Origin: Carya illinoinensis
Lineage: Eukaryota > Streptophyta > Magnoliopsida > Fagales > Juglandaceae
Direction: 5' to 3'
NCBI RefSeq assembly: GCF_018687715.1
Contig: NC_056765.1
Location: 18,972,394 to 19,036,393 of the forward strand
Length of the DNA stretch: 64,000 nucleotides
Shown: piece by piece, positions 11,801 through 20,945 of the stretch
How the letters are laid out: each line of letters starts with the position of its first letter
How positions within the stretch are numbered: the stretch's first letter is position 1
The notes under the pieces: generated by a model
Databases searched by the model: none
Seen by the model: only the letters and a program-made list of their open reading frames with translations
Told to the model about the DNA's origin: nothing
Translations under genes and position numbers: made by a program

Positions 11801-12665
11801 TGATTCTATTAAGTTGGAATTGCTGAAAGCTTGGAAACCCTTAGACCTTCATTAGCTGGTGAAGAATAAGTGTCCCGTGATGGTTTTCTTAATGGAAACC
11901 TTACATAAGTCAAAACTAGATGGGTTACGAAGGAAGTTAGGTTTTGAAGGATGTCTAGTGGTGGATCCAACAGGAAGGATTAGGGGTCTGGCCAGATTAT
12001 GGAAACATGTCAACTTTGAACTTTACAATTTCTCTACAAGACATATCAGTGGCTGGTTAGCGTTGATAATCATTCCAGACAAGTTTTTATGGATACCCTG
12101 AGAATAGTAAGAGATCTTTGTTGTGGAAATTATTATCATCAATCAAACCAGATGGAAATATTCCATGGTGTATTACTATCAAGGTTATTGCCAATGTAGA
12201 GTGGAGAGATATGTTTTCAGAAAGCAATGTAGAAGGTTTAGTCACTAGATATTTAGATCACATACCTTTACTTTTGAATTGTAAAGGGAAGTGGCAGTCA
12301 TGGAGAAGAAAGAATAACTTGTTTAGATTCAAAGCTAGTTGGCTCACTGATGAAGAGTGTGCAAGAATTATAGAAAGGGAGTGGAAGGTCAAAGCTAGTT
12401 CAAATGCTGCTATGACAGAGGTTCAGGATTCTTTAGTACAGTGTAGTGAGGCACTAACAAGGTGGAACAGAATTAGAGTACCAGTGAATGAAGTAACCAT
12501 AAGAAAAAGTTAGAAAAGCTAAAAAGACTACAAGAAGAAGAAGGTTCTAGCAAAGTGGAAGAGATTAAATATTTATAGAAAGTAGTTGGTAGTTTACTAG
12601 AGGAAGAAAAACATGAAGTGGAGATAGAGGGCCAAAATCAATTAGTGTCAAAAGGGAGACATAAT
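11800..12665 (+). pseudogene. LINE ORF2 endonuclease segment, truncated before RT
   Basis: Frames give MILLSWNC, then LGNP, then CPVMVFLMETLHKSKLDGLRRKLGFEG and GRIRGLARLWK. These are hallmarks of the N-terminal AP-type endonuclease of plant L1 ORF2, which nicks target DNA. A helical linker follows (SWRRKNNLFRFKASWLTDEECARIIEREW), ending in decayed RAKIN*CQKGD, equivalent to the RA.(V/I)NWL..GD motif just before RT. The copia insertion ends it. Frameshifts and stops are frequent. Confidence 0.75.
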
Positions 12666-12670
12666 ATAAT

Positions 12671-13593
12671 TGTAGATATAAGATTTTGCCTAGAACTAGG
12701 TGACTAATTTGATAAGTTTGAATAGGACTAGGTGGCTAAAATGATAAGGTTTATCCTATCATTGTGTTTGTAATTTTTTATGAATGTAAGATATTTATTG
12801 ACTTTATCTATAACAATATTGAGTTTATTTAGAAGTTTTAGAGATTGTTTAGATAAGTCATTTATGTAAAATTTGAGTCTATAAGGATCTGCAATTATCT
12901 AGAACAGAAGTTGAACAAAATTTAGTTACTGTGGATAAGAGTTATCACAAAATGTTAGAAATTCGTCAGGAGACGTCTTTGCAATAGATTCTATTCGTTA
13001 GCAGAGTCCTACTAAAACTGGAACTCTTTCCATATTGATTATTTAAGAGATCCTACTGGTTAGGATCTGTAGAGATTTAGATTTACATATTTTCTAGAGC
13101 ACTTTCTAATACATATTTTGGGGAGAAAGTTCCTTAGAGAATTTTCATATATTTTTTTTTATCTCTCTTTGAGAGTGATCGTGCTTCTTGTTGGAGAATT
13201 GATTGGTCGAGTTTCAACTCCTAGAGTTCTAGGACAAAAGTCAATATTTAAAAATCGTCAGAGGTTCTGGTTGTTTCTGCGGTAGACAACAAACATGTCG
13301 TTTGTTTAGTCAAGTAAGATAATCAATTGACAAATATTTTGTAATTGAGAATTTGTAATTTGGTTTTTAAATAATAAAATTATTTTTTCTGGATTTGGCG
13401 ACCTCGTAGGATTTTATCTTTAAAAAGTTATTTAAAAGGTTTCCATTTGTAACCAATCATTGTGTCATGCGATTTATTTATTTACTTTTTATGTTCATTT
13501 GATTAAATAATTGCAAGATTGAGAACTAACCAATTTGTTCAAAGAAATTGATAGACAATTTTATGAATACACAAGGGTACTTGGATAATTTTA
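12671..13593 (+). repeat. copia 5' LTR
   Basis: Starts TGTAGATATAAGATTTTG; ends ATAATTTTA (expected CA mutated to TA). Same length as the 3' LTR. Flanked on the left by ATAAT. Confidence 0.85.
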
Positions 13594-13595
13594 AT

Positions 13596-13610
13596 TAGTA
13601 TCAGAGCCAA
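13596..13610 (+). other. copia primer-binding site
   Basis: TAGTATCAGAGCCAA immediately follows the 5' LTR. It is one change from the copia consensus TGGTATCAGAGC, complementary to initiator tRNA-Met. Confidence 0.8.
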
Positions 13611-13649
13611 GTTCATTCATCCGAGTATGATCCGTGCTCCTGTAGATCA

Positions 13650-14000
13650 TGTCGTCGTCGTTATATGTCCCACAACACTTCGATGGAGAAAACTACGCTT
13701 ATTGAAGAATTTGTATAAAGGCTTTCCTCAAATCTTTGCATAAACGTGTGTGGTATGCAATTGATCTAGGATGGACTAAACCTGAAACATCTCTTGATGC
13801 TTGGACAAGAGATGAGGTCACCAATTGCAACTGGAATAGCAAAGAAATCAATGCTATCTTCATGGCTATATCTCCCGATAAATTTAAAAGAATCTCAATA
13901 TGTGAGATTGCAAAAAAAGTTTGAAATATTTTGGAGGTTACACATGAAGGTACAAGAATTGTAAAAAATTCAAAATTGCATATGCTAACCTCTAAATTGA
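13650..14000 (+). pseudogene. copia gag, N-terminal part (DUF4219/UBN2 type)
   Basis: The reading begins MSSSLYVPQHFDGENYAY, then WYAIDLGWTKPETSLDAWTRDE, NAIFMAISPDKFKRISICEIAKKV and a TEGTRIVKNSKLHMLTSK-like end. This is the standard gag N-terminal domain of Ty1/copia elements, which forms the virus-like particle. It has internal stops (TGA in AY*RI and KKV*N). The domain breaks off near 14000, where gag should continue with FEEIRM-type sequence, and resumes after the chloroplast insert at about 14885. Confidence 0.8.
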
Positions 14001-14149
14001 TACAGATCAAACTAAAGATATTAAGCATAACAAACATTTTGTTCTTTGTTTTGTTCTTGAAGATAATTGTATTTATTTTTATTTTGATTGAGTTCTTAAT
14101 ATGAGTTATTAATAATTGATAATATAATGTTATTTTTGTTTAGTTTAAG

Positions 14150-14790
14150 TTATAGAAAAAAATGAGTAAAAACTCAAAATTAAAAAATAAAAAGAAGGTA
14201 GACCAAAAAACTTTTCTTTGATTTGAACTAACTCAATCAAAAATACTTCAATTCTCAAATGAAAAGAGAATAGAAGAAATCATACTTTCATACAATATCT
14301 TAATTGAATTATATGTAATGATCAATAAATTTCGTTTAATTTGATATCTAAATGTATCAAAATCCTAGTACCAATCTATTCTATAGATATTTGGACTATA
14401 ATTGACGAACAACTAATAACAATATTAGTGTTTATTAATGTCGAATATAAATATAAAATGGGGCGTGGCTAAGTGGTAAGGCAACGGGTTTTGGTCCCGG
14501 TATTCGGAGGTTCGAATCCTTCCGTCCCAGAACATACCTATTATATATATCATATCAGATTATATATATTGTATTAGAATACATATCTTCTATCATAAGA
14601 AAAGATTGTCTTTTTTTTGTTTTATTTTAAACAACTTTCTGTTTTTTTATTAAGACTATAATCAAATAAAAAATAATATAAATAATATTATATAGAATAT
14701 GATTCTTTTTTCTTATTATTCTTATAATGATTGATTCTTATCTGAATTATATCTTTTTCAAAAATGGAATCGTATTCAATTTTTGGTACC
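14150..14790 (+). other. chloroplast DNA insertion (NUPT)
   Basis: A chloroplast-type trnQ-UUG with AT-rich flanks lies inside copia gag. The flanks look like the plastid spacers around trnQ (psbK side upstream, rps16 side downstream), an identification from memory. Edges are approximate: the left edge lies between 14000 and 14150 and the right edge merges into filler at about 14790. Confidence 0.7.
14459..14530 (+). tRNA. trnQ-UUG: chloroplast-type tRNA-Gln(UUG), nuclear copy
   Basis: A 72-nt cloverleaf: acceptor TGGGGCG pairs with CGTCCCA before discriminator G (one G-T pair), anticodon loop TTTTGGT with anticodon TTG, and T-loop TTCGAAT. The sequence is of the plastid type, so this is a transferred copy inside a dead retrotransposon gag. 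Nuclear expression is unlikely, though the fold and internal promoter boxes look preserved. Confidence 0.9.
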
Positions 14791-14884
14791 AACAATTAAG
14801 GGCCGTGAGGATTTGTATACAATAAAGGTTTAATTTCGTATTCAATCGTATTCAATTCTTATCTGAGCATGTGGTTTAATTTCG
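14791..14884. other. templated filler DNA at the chloroplast/copia junction
   Basis: This short stretch is a mosaic of neighbouring sequence. 14798-14811 repeats 14904-14917 (AAGGGCCGTGAGGA). 14809-14830 repeats 14979-15000 exactly over 22 bp. 14830-14838 repeats 14876-14884. CGTATTCAAT occurs at 14771, 14837 and 14847. 14855-14866 repeats 14734-14745. Such patchworks are typical of end-joining with template switching. Confidence 0.8.
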
Positions 14885-15900
14885 GCTAGAAGGTGGAGGA
14901 TTCAAGGGCCGTGAGGAAGATTTTGAGGTCTCTAATTGAAAGATTTCGGTCTAAAGTTACTACCATTGAGAAAAGTAAGGATTTGTATACAATAAAGGTT
15001 GAAGAGCTGGTTGATTCCTTACAAACATATGAATCCTCACTTCCTCAAACAAGAAAATGTAAGTCCATTACTTTAAAAATAGTAAAAGATGACCAAAATG
15101 ATTTTTCTGATGAAGAAATTTAAATAATGAGGATATAGATCACATTGCAAGGAAATTCAGAAAATTCATGTTTATCAAGAAAGCTGGTGGAAAGCAAAAC
15201 CATGGTAATAAATTTTCTGCGAAAAAAAAATTAAAAAAAAAATTAAAAATTGGAATAAAGATAAATATGAGAAAAATGATAAAGTGAAGTGTCATAAATG
15301 TTTTGGTTATGATCACATAAGAATTGAATGTCCAAATTTCAAGAAAAGTAAAGGAAAAGTATTGAATGTCACACTTTGTGACAGTTTAGATTTTGAAAGT
15401 TCAAGCTCATCATCTAACGATGAAAAATCTTTTTTGACTTTTTTTACGATTGTGAATGATTTTCCTGATATTGCATTAACAAAATTTGAAAATGATTGTG
15501 ATTATAGTGATTCAAATGTATCACTTGTTGATGCTGACCAAGAATTAAGTTTATAGGATGCATACAATGATGTGTGTGAAGAAGTTGTCAAATTAAAGAA
15601 ACTTAACAAGAAGCTGTACAAAATAAACTTACTACTGTGGAGAATGAGAAAAATAATTTTTCTGAGGCATTAAAAATTTCTAGTATTGAAGTATCAAGAT
15701 TAAATGATCAAAAGACTATACTAAAAAAAGAATTAGAAAAGTTTCAAAAGTGCAAGCAAAAAATAGTAACATAAAAATTAGAAGAGATGTTGAGTTTTCA
15801 CAAAAAGTAAGTATTGATAGAGTCTTAGATATACAACTTTCAACAGGAAAAAAAAAATAGCCTCATCATCCACTGCCACTACATCTAAAGGTATTATTTT
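14885..15900 (+). pseudogene. copia gag, C-terminal part with CCHC zinc knuckle
   Basis: Resumes with RAVRKILRSLIERFRSKVTTIE, then DLYTIKVEELVDSLQTYE, the usual UBN2 continuation. At 15284-15329 the knuckle reads CHKCFGYDHIRIEC (C-x2-C-x4-H-x4-C, complete), which binds element RNA. An acidic Ser-rich stretch and coiled-coil-like lysine- and glutamate-rich sequence follow. Stops (TAA at 15121, TAG at 15554 and others) and frameshifts break it. It is interrupted at 15938 by the Harbinger element and continues at 20623. Confidence 0.8.
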
Positions 15901-16200
15901 TGTTGAAGGAAGTTAAGGTGTTCAAAATCATGCTATCTAAGAGCATCCACATTGGCTTCATCAAAGCCATCTTCAAATTTTGATGAAAAATACAAATTTT
16001 TCATAATTATAAAATCTTCCTATCCATAATCCCACATTGGATTAGCCATTGGATTCATCAAAATAATAATATAATATTATTTTTTTAATAATATTTGTTT
16101 TTTTCATATTTTACAATTAAACCTACTATATGTACATTAATAATTTAATTTGATATTTAAATTATTGATTTCCATTTAATTTGAAGGCAGTATATATTGT

Positions 16201-16266
16201 GCCTTTTATTAACTTATATGGACCTACACACACACACACATGTGTGTGTGTGTGTGTGTGTGTGTC
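16201..16266. repeat. CA/TG microsatellite
   Basis: A short CA run turns into a long TG run (about 19 units), giving a self-complementary junction ACACACATGTGTGT. Confidence 0.85.
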
Positions 16267-16966
16267 AATATTGAAGGCAGAGACAATTGTGCCTTTTATT
16301 AAATTATATGGATATATTTATATTTATTTATATTGAAGGCAATATCACAAATAATTATATGGAGCTAAATCTCGTATACAGCTGCAACATCTTCTTAAAA
16401 GCAAGACAAATTCAGCTTCTTAAAAGGTACACATCTCTACAAATCCAGCTTCTTAAAAGCTACACATCTCTACAAACTATACTATTTAGTTAAAAAATAC
16501 AGCTGCAACATCTGGAGCTAATAAAACCTACACAAATTCAACTTTTTAAGTTAAAAAATACAGCCTCAAAACAGAAAAATCCAGCCACATAACAACGTAC
16601 AAAATCAGCCTTACTAAATGACATCCATAAACAACTTGCATTATCATTTTAATGTCCACAAACAGATCCAAAAGACATGTTTAAAAATACAACTTCCATT
16701 CACCAAATACTTACAGCAAATACAAGTTGCATCACATACAATTCAGATCCACAAACACTTCCAAAAAGATGGGTACTTCACAGATTTTCTATCCACAAAC
16801 ATTGCCAAAAACTAAACTAACATTCAGATTTTCCAACCACAAATTCATCCAAAGATTTCCATTAAAAAAAAAATAGAATAAAATCCATTCATAGTGGCTG
16901 CCCAGCCACATGCTTCCTCAGGAAGTCTTGTGGCTAAGCAGCCACTAGAAGCCGGAAATGCATGGG

Positions 16967-18000
16967 TCATTTAGATATACCATCTGAATCACTCATTGAC
17001 TCTTCCCAAATTTTTTTCTGAACTTTATGGAAGTAGGCTTGCTGCATGGCATTCATACCAGAAAGATCCTTGCTCATTATCTCAGCATCGAACTTTCTTT
17101 TATCAAGCTCCAGTTGTGCACCTTTATCGCGATCAGCCTTCATCTGCCATTCTCTTCTCTCCGCCATGAACAATCGTCTATCCTCGGTCATTGCTCCTAA
17201 TTTCATGTTGAACTCAACAACAAATGATTCTTGTGCCTTCCGCTTCCTCAAGCTTTCCTTTTCAGCCTTTTTTCCAGCAGGTTTCAACATTCTCCTCCAC
17301 AACATCGCCCAAAACTTCACTTGACTGCTCATTGGAAGGTTGTCTATCGTGTGGCTTTCTCCTCGTATTCAGTGTATTCATGTGTTGATGGCATTTGGGT
17401 TGGTGTCTCAAAAGATTCCAAGAATGCTCCAAGGTGAAGTTCCCTCGTTCCATCTCTTTGTACAATATTTTTGCTCTTTCAATCTGAAAAAAGTATCCAC
17501 AAACATTGTCAAAGAATAAATCTTACATAAATAGTTAAATATTAAAGGAAAATGGTACATACCTTATCTTGCTCGGTCGCACCACTCAGGTGCAATGACT
17601 CAACTTGTGCTAGATATGCACAAAACTTATTTGTGTATTTTTCGATCATGGACTAACGATTGATCAATGACCCAATTGAACGGTTCACATTATGTGGTTT
17701 CTTATATTCGTGATAAAAATCAGAAATCCTCTCCCACATTTGAGTGGATTTCTGATCAGTTCCCCGAATGGCATCAATACTAATGTTGAGCCAACCAGAG
17801 ACAAGTACATTATCCTCCTCAACAGTGAAAGAAGCTCCTCTTTGAACTTTTTTTGTTGGAGGCCTCTTTCCACCGTGAAGAGGGGTTGATCCGACCACAA
17901 CATTAGAATGTTGTGTAAATGTTGGAGTGGTAATAGGACTTTCTCCTCCACTTTGTAAGAGAGTGGTGAAGAATGGGTCCTCATCCAACAGATTGTCCAT
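16967..18000 (-). pseudogene. Harbinger ORF1 Myb/SANT-like protein, broken
   Basis: The minus strand opens at ATG 18000 (MDNLLDEDPFF). The Myb-like region follows: GASFTVEEDNVLVSGWLNISIDAI, DQKSTQMWERISDFYHEYK and NRSIGSLINR. A TAG then replaces the expected Trp (at about 17653), and the frame continues SMIEKYTNKFCAYLAQVE to a GTATGT donor. After an intron a second exon reads NFTLEHSWNLLRHQPK; a frameshift near 17270 joins the last part, ESLRKRKAQESF, a charged helical tail. This protein type is often mislabelled glutathione S-transferase T3-like; in active elements ORF1 acts with the transposase. One nonsense change and one frameshift make it non-functional. Confidence 0.75.
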
Positions 18001-19312
18001 CCTAGGAGAATTATAATTATCCAAAGGTCAAACAAAGCAGCACATACAACACAGCACAATAAACAAGGCAGTACAATTCAAGCTTTTAACATTAGCATAT
18101 ATAACAGTATATGACTGCAATTGAAAAAAAAAATCTGCTACTAAGACACAAAAACAGTATAAAAAAAAAAAGAGAACACTTTTGAGATTTTAAGTTTGAA
18201 ATTGTATATAATCATGTAGGAGATTTCATGCATGTGGTGTGCATCAGATTCAGGAGTTTTTTTCCTCTGTTGTTATAGTCAAGTCAGATTTTTGACTATT
18301 AAAAAAATATAGGGTTGATAAGCATAAAATGAAGACCCAAGTATACATCATGCAATCATAAATAGCAATCCTGTGAAGTACATTTCAATTAAGAGGAAAG
18401 TATAGCAATCAAACCATTTTCATTTTCAAATGTTACAGATCAGATAGCAAGCAATCAAACATTTTTTTTTTTAAATTCTAATCCAGCTTTAACATTTATT
18501 TGCATGAATAGCAATCAAACCACTATCATTTTTAGATGTTACAGATTAGATAGTAACATTTTCAGATGTTATATGCAAACATGAGTTGGTTTCCAGATGT
18601 TACAGATCTCAAAAATACAATACCAGAATCTGTGTAGTTGCTAGAGCCGAAGGCAAGACTGAGTGCACCTTAGAAAATCAGTAAAAAAATCACAAAATAA
18701 ATAAAACCAAAGTCAGGGATATACAAAATAATAACACGAGCAGTTCCATTCACCAAAGTCAGGAATAAAAATAAATGTGCCCCGATTCATTGTGTGCAGC
18801 TGTGTTAATTAAATTATACAACATGAATATGCATACTGCTAAAGCTCAACTCTTATTTTAACTCTGGAAAAGAATGCACATGCATGGCTTGTAGGAAACA
18901 GAAGCTTTCCTATCGACTAAATAAAACACAAAATATTTCATCAAGTTTATACTATAGCACCTAGCTTCCACTTAAGCTCTAACATCCGACCACCAATAGG
19001 ACAGGACAATGTGGTGGACATGTGTAAATCTTGAAAAATTGCAGGTAATATCCTGATCCAAATGAATAATCTTGCTGATGTTTTCAAAGATCCCTCATAT
19101 TAAGATATAAAACAAATATGTTCACAATGAATGAGCCATAAAGATAGACCACCATTCCAGTCCCCAAATAAAAGAAGTTAGGGATATTTTTCTGATAAAC
19201 TATTTCCTCTGTTCAAGCTAGGGGGCACACCTTGTCTGGAAATAAGAAAGTAAGAAAATAAATACAAGTTGCATGGCTGGTAAAATGTCTTAAAAGTAAT
19301 GGTAACACTACT
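18001..19312. other. interior of the Harbinger element, noncoding
   Basis: AT-rich sequence with short recurring motifs (CAGATGTTA, AGCAATCAAAC). It probably represents the long first intron of the minus-strand ORF1 gene. No transposase domain is seen. Confidence 0.4.
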
Positions 19313-19564
19313 GTTGATCCCTTCAAAGAGATCAGTTTATCCCCTTTTTCTTTACTTTCTCTGATTTTCGTCGATAGAACCCTTGAGTATGGTTATTTTT
19401 GTTTTAATGAGTTCCAAACGTAAATAGAGAAGGAAAAAAAAGGAAGAAAGAAGAAAGAAGTGATTGGAAAGACTTGCTCTGATACTAAATCCAAGGGTTC
19501 TATCGACGAAAATCAGAGAAAGTAAAGAAAAAGGGGATAAACTGATCTCTTTGAAGGGATCAAC
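19313..19564. repeat. perfect 72-bp inverted repeat
   Basis: Arms 19313-19384 and 19493-19564 are exact reverse complements over 72 bp, separated by a 108-bp loop. Beside the right arm, GCTCTGATACTAAATCC resembles the reverse complement of a copia primer site (TGGTATCAGAGC), so the arms may derive from an LTR end. RNA across it would form a long hairpin. Confidence 0.9.
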
Positions 19565-20622
19565 CTCTGGATGCCCTACGGAATCTACATGCTTAAAAGA
19601 TAGATCCTACTGGTGTTTCATTGTGCCACCTCTTCTCTACTATATAATGAGGCATTAAATTATGATTGAATTTGGAAATAACTTATTCAAAAGCAAATTT
19701 CTTTGAAAAAATGGATTGCGAAGAGGCGTTTGGGCAAAATTAAGTTTGCTTTCAAATGGCATTGCTTATGTCATCCGTTGCAAACAACCAACAGAATTAT
19801 TGGTCATCTACAAGACCTTGCATAAATACATTTAGCAAAGGAAAATTTTATTCTTTCCCGTGAAGCAATTAGAATAAAAGGTTTTAATGCCTTATTTGGA
19901 AGAAATAAGGATTCTTCATTCGTTAATAATCAACCTGGAGGGGAAGATCCTTTTTAAGCTTGGTGGGATGTTAGTAGAGAGCAAAAAAAGAGAGCAAAAA
20001 CAGAGCAAAAAAAGAGAGCAAAAGCCCCAATCGGGGCTCACCGTAAATCAGTAAGATGAAACCAAACTAGGGTTGCAGAAAAAACAAATCCAACGAACCT
20101 GAAGATGAACTTCAATGCACGAATCTGTTCTGACCTTGCGCTATACAAAACCCAAGATGAACCTGCTCCAAGAATCGAAGGAATGAAGAATAATAAATAG
20201 CTTGAAAATGAGAGAAAGAGAGAAAGGGGAAGAGAAAACTTACGGCCAGCCTTGGAGAAGAAGCTCGTCTGAAAATCGGTCCAGATCAGAGTGATTCTTG
20301 TGAAGAATCCAAGTGCTGTTTCGGTGGATTGAAGAATCCGAGTGCTGTTTCGTGCGAGAAATGAAAAAGAGAGAGGGGGAGAGAAAACGCGGGGAAGAAA
20401 ATGAAGAGGGAAACGAAAAACCTGTTCGGTAATGAATTAAAACCGAGTAAAATAATAAGAAGGAGTGTGCAGTAGCCCTTCATATTTGAAGGAAACCATA
20501 AATTCACTGTAGGTCAAAACTTGCCATTTACCGGTTTGACTAATCCAATGCAGTGGCTTTTTACACATATTCATCATTTTATGCATTTGCATTGACTTTT
20601 GATGAAGCCAATGCCAATACTC
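19565..20622. other. right part of the Harbinger element
   Basis: Contains purine-rich leader-like sequence (20140-20420), a probable minus-strand splice donor at about 20243, and the right terminal inverted repeat. No intact ORF was recognised. Confidence 0.4.
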
Positions 20623-20625
20623 TAA

Positions 20626-20945
20626 GCCACTTTATTCAAAAAAAATCTGTACGGTAAATCAACCACAAAAATGATGAAGAAAGGTAAATATGATGGTAAA
20701 TTTATTACTACTTGTCATAATTGTGGAGTTATTTGTTATATAATAGATCACACTATTTTAACTTATACCAAGTACAGAAAATTCAAGGTGAAAGAAACCC
20801 AAAAAGAAAATGGAAAAGTTTAGAGAATCAAATCGATTATATGAGTCAACAAATCAATTTCATAAGTCTCAAACTTGGTGAACTAGCAGATCATTTTTAC
20901 TTTCAAAATGAAGAACAGATTATTAAAAGCAGTGCAAATTGAAAT
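20626..20945 (+). pseudogene. copia gag continuation after the Harbinger element
   Basis: Frames read KYDGKFITTCHNCGV, a second knuckle-like CxxC lacking its His and last Cys, followed by QGERNPKRKWKSLENQIDYMSQQI, typical of the gag/protease spacer of this copia lineage. The frame is shifted once. No protease follows. Confidence 0.6.

Larger units (their letters stand above)
9651..12665 (+). mobile_element. L1-type LINE, 5' part, interrupted by the copia element
   Basis: The order is a 5' UTR with tandem monomers, an ORF1 with a DUF4283-like region and zinc-knuckle core, then an ORF2 endonuclease segment. It stops at the beginning of the reverse-transcriptase region, directly at the ATAAT target duplication of the copia element. 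The 5' end at about 9651 is an estimate. Sequence after the copia element (25080 on) does not clearly resume the LINE, so the remainder was probably lost. Multiple stops make it inactive. Confidence 0.75.
15941..20622 (-). mobile_element. PIF/Harbinger DNA transposon (defective)
   Basis: 25-bp terminal inverted repeats match at 21 positions; the inner CATTGGCTTCATCAAA is identical at both ends. They are flanked by the 3-bp duplication TAA (15938-15940 and 20623-20625), typical of PIF/Harbinger. On the minus strand a Myb/SANT-like ORF1 is present but broken. The DDE transposase ORF2 was not found. A 5' leader with a splice donor (GGCC|GTAAGTTTTC at about 20243) lies near the right end, suggesting a long first intron. 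The element sits in copia gag, whose reading continues across the duplication. Confidence 0.8.

Noticed and set aside
14459..14530. Functional nuclear tRNA-Gln gene
   Set aside because: The sequence is of plastid type and sits in a dead retrotransposon; treated as a transferred copy.
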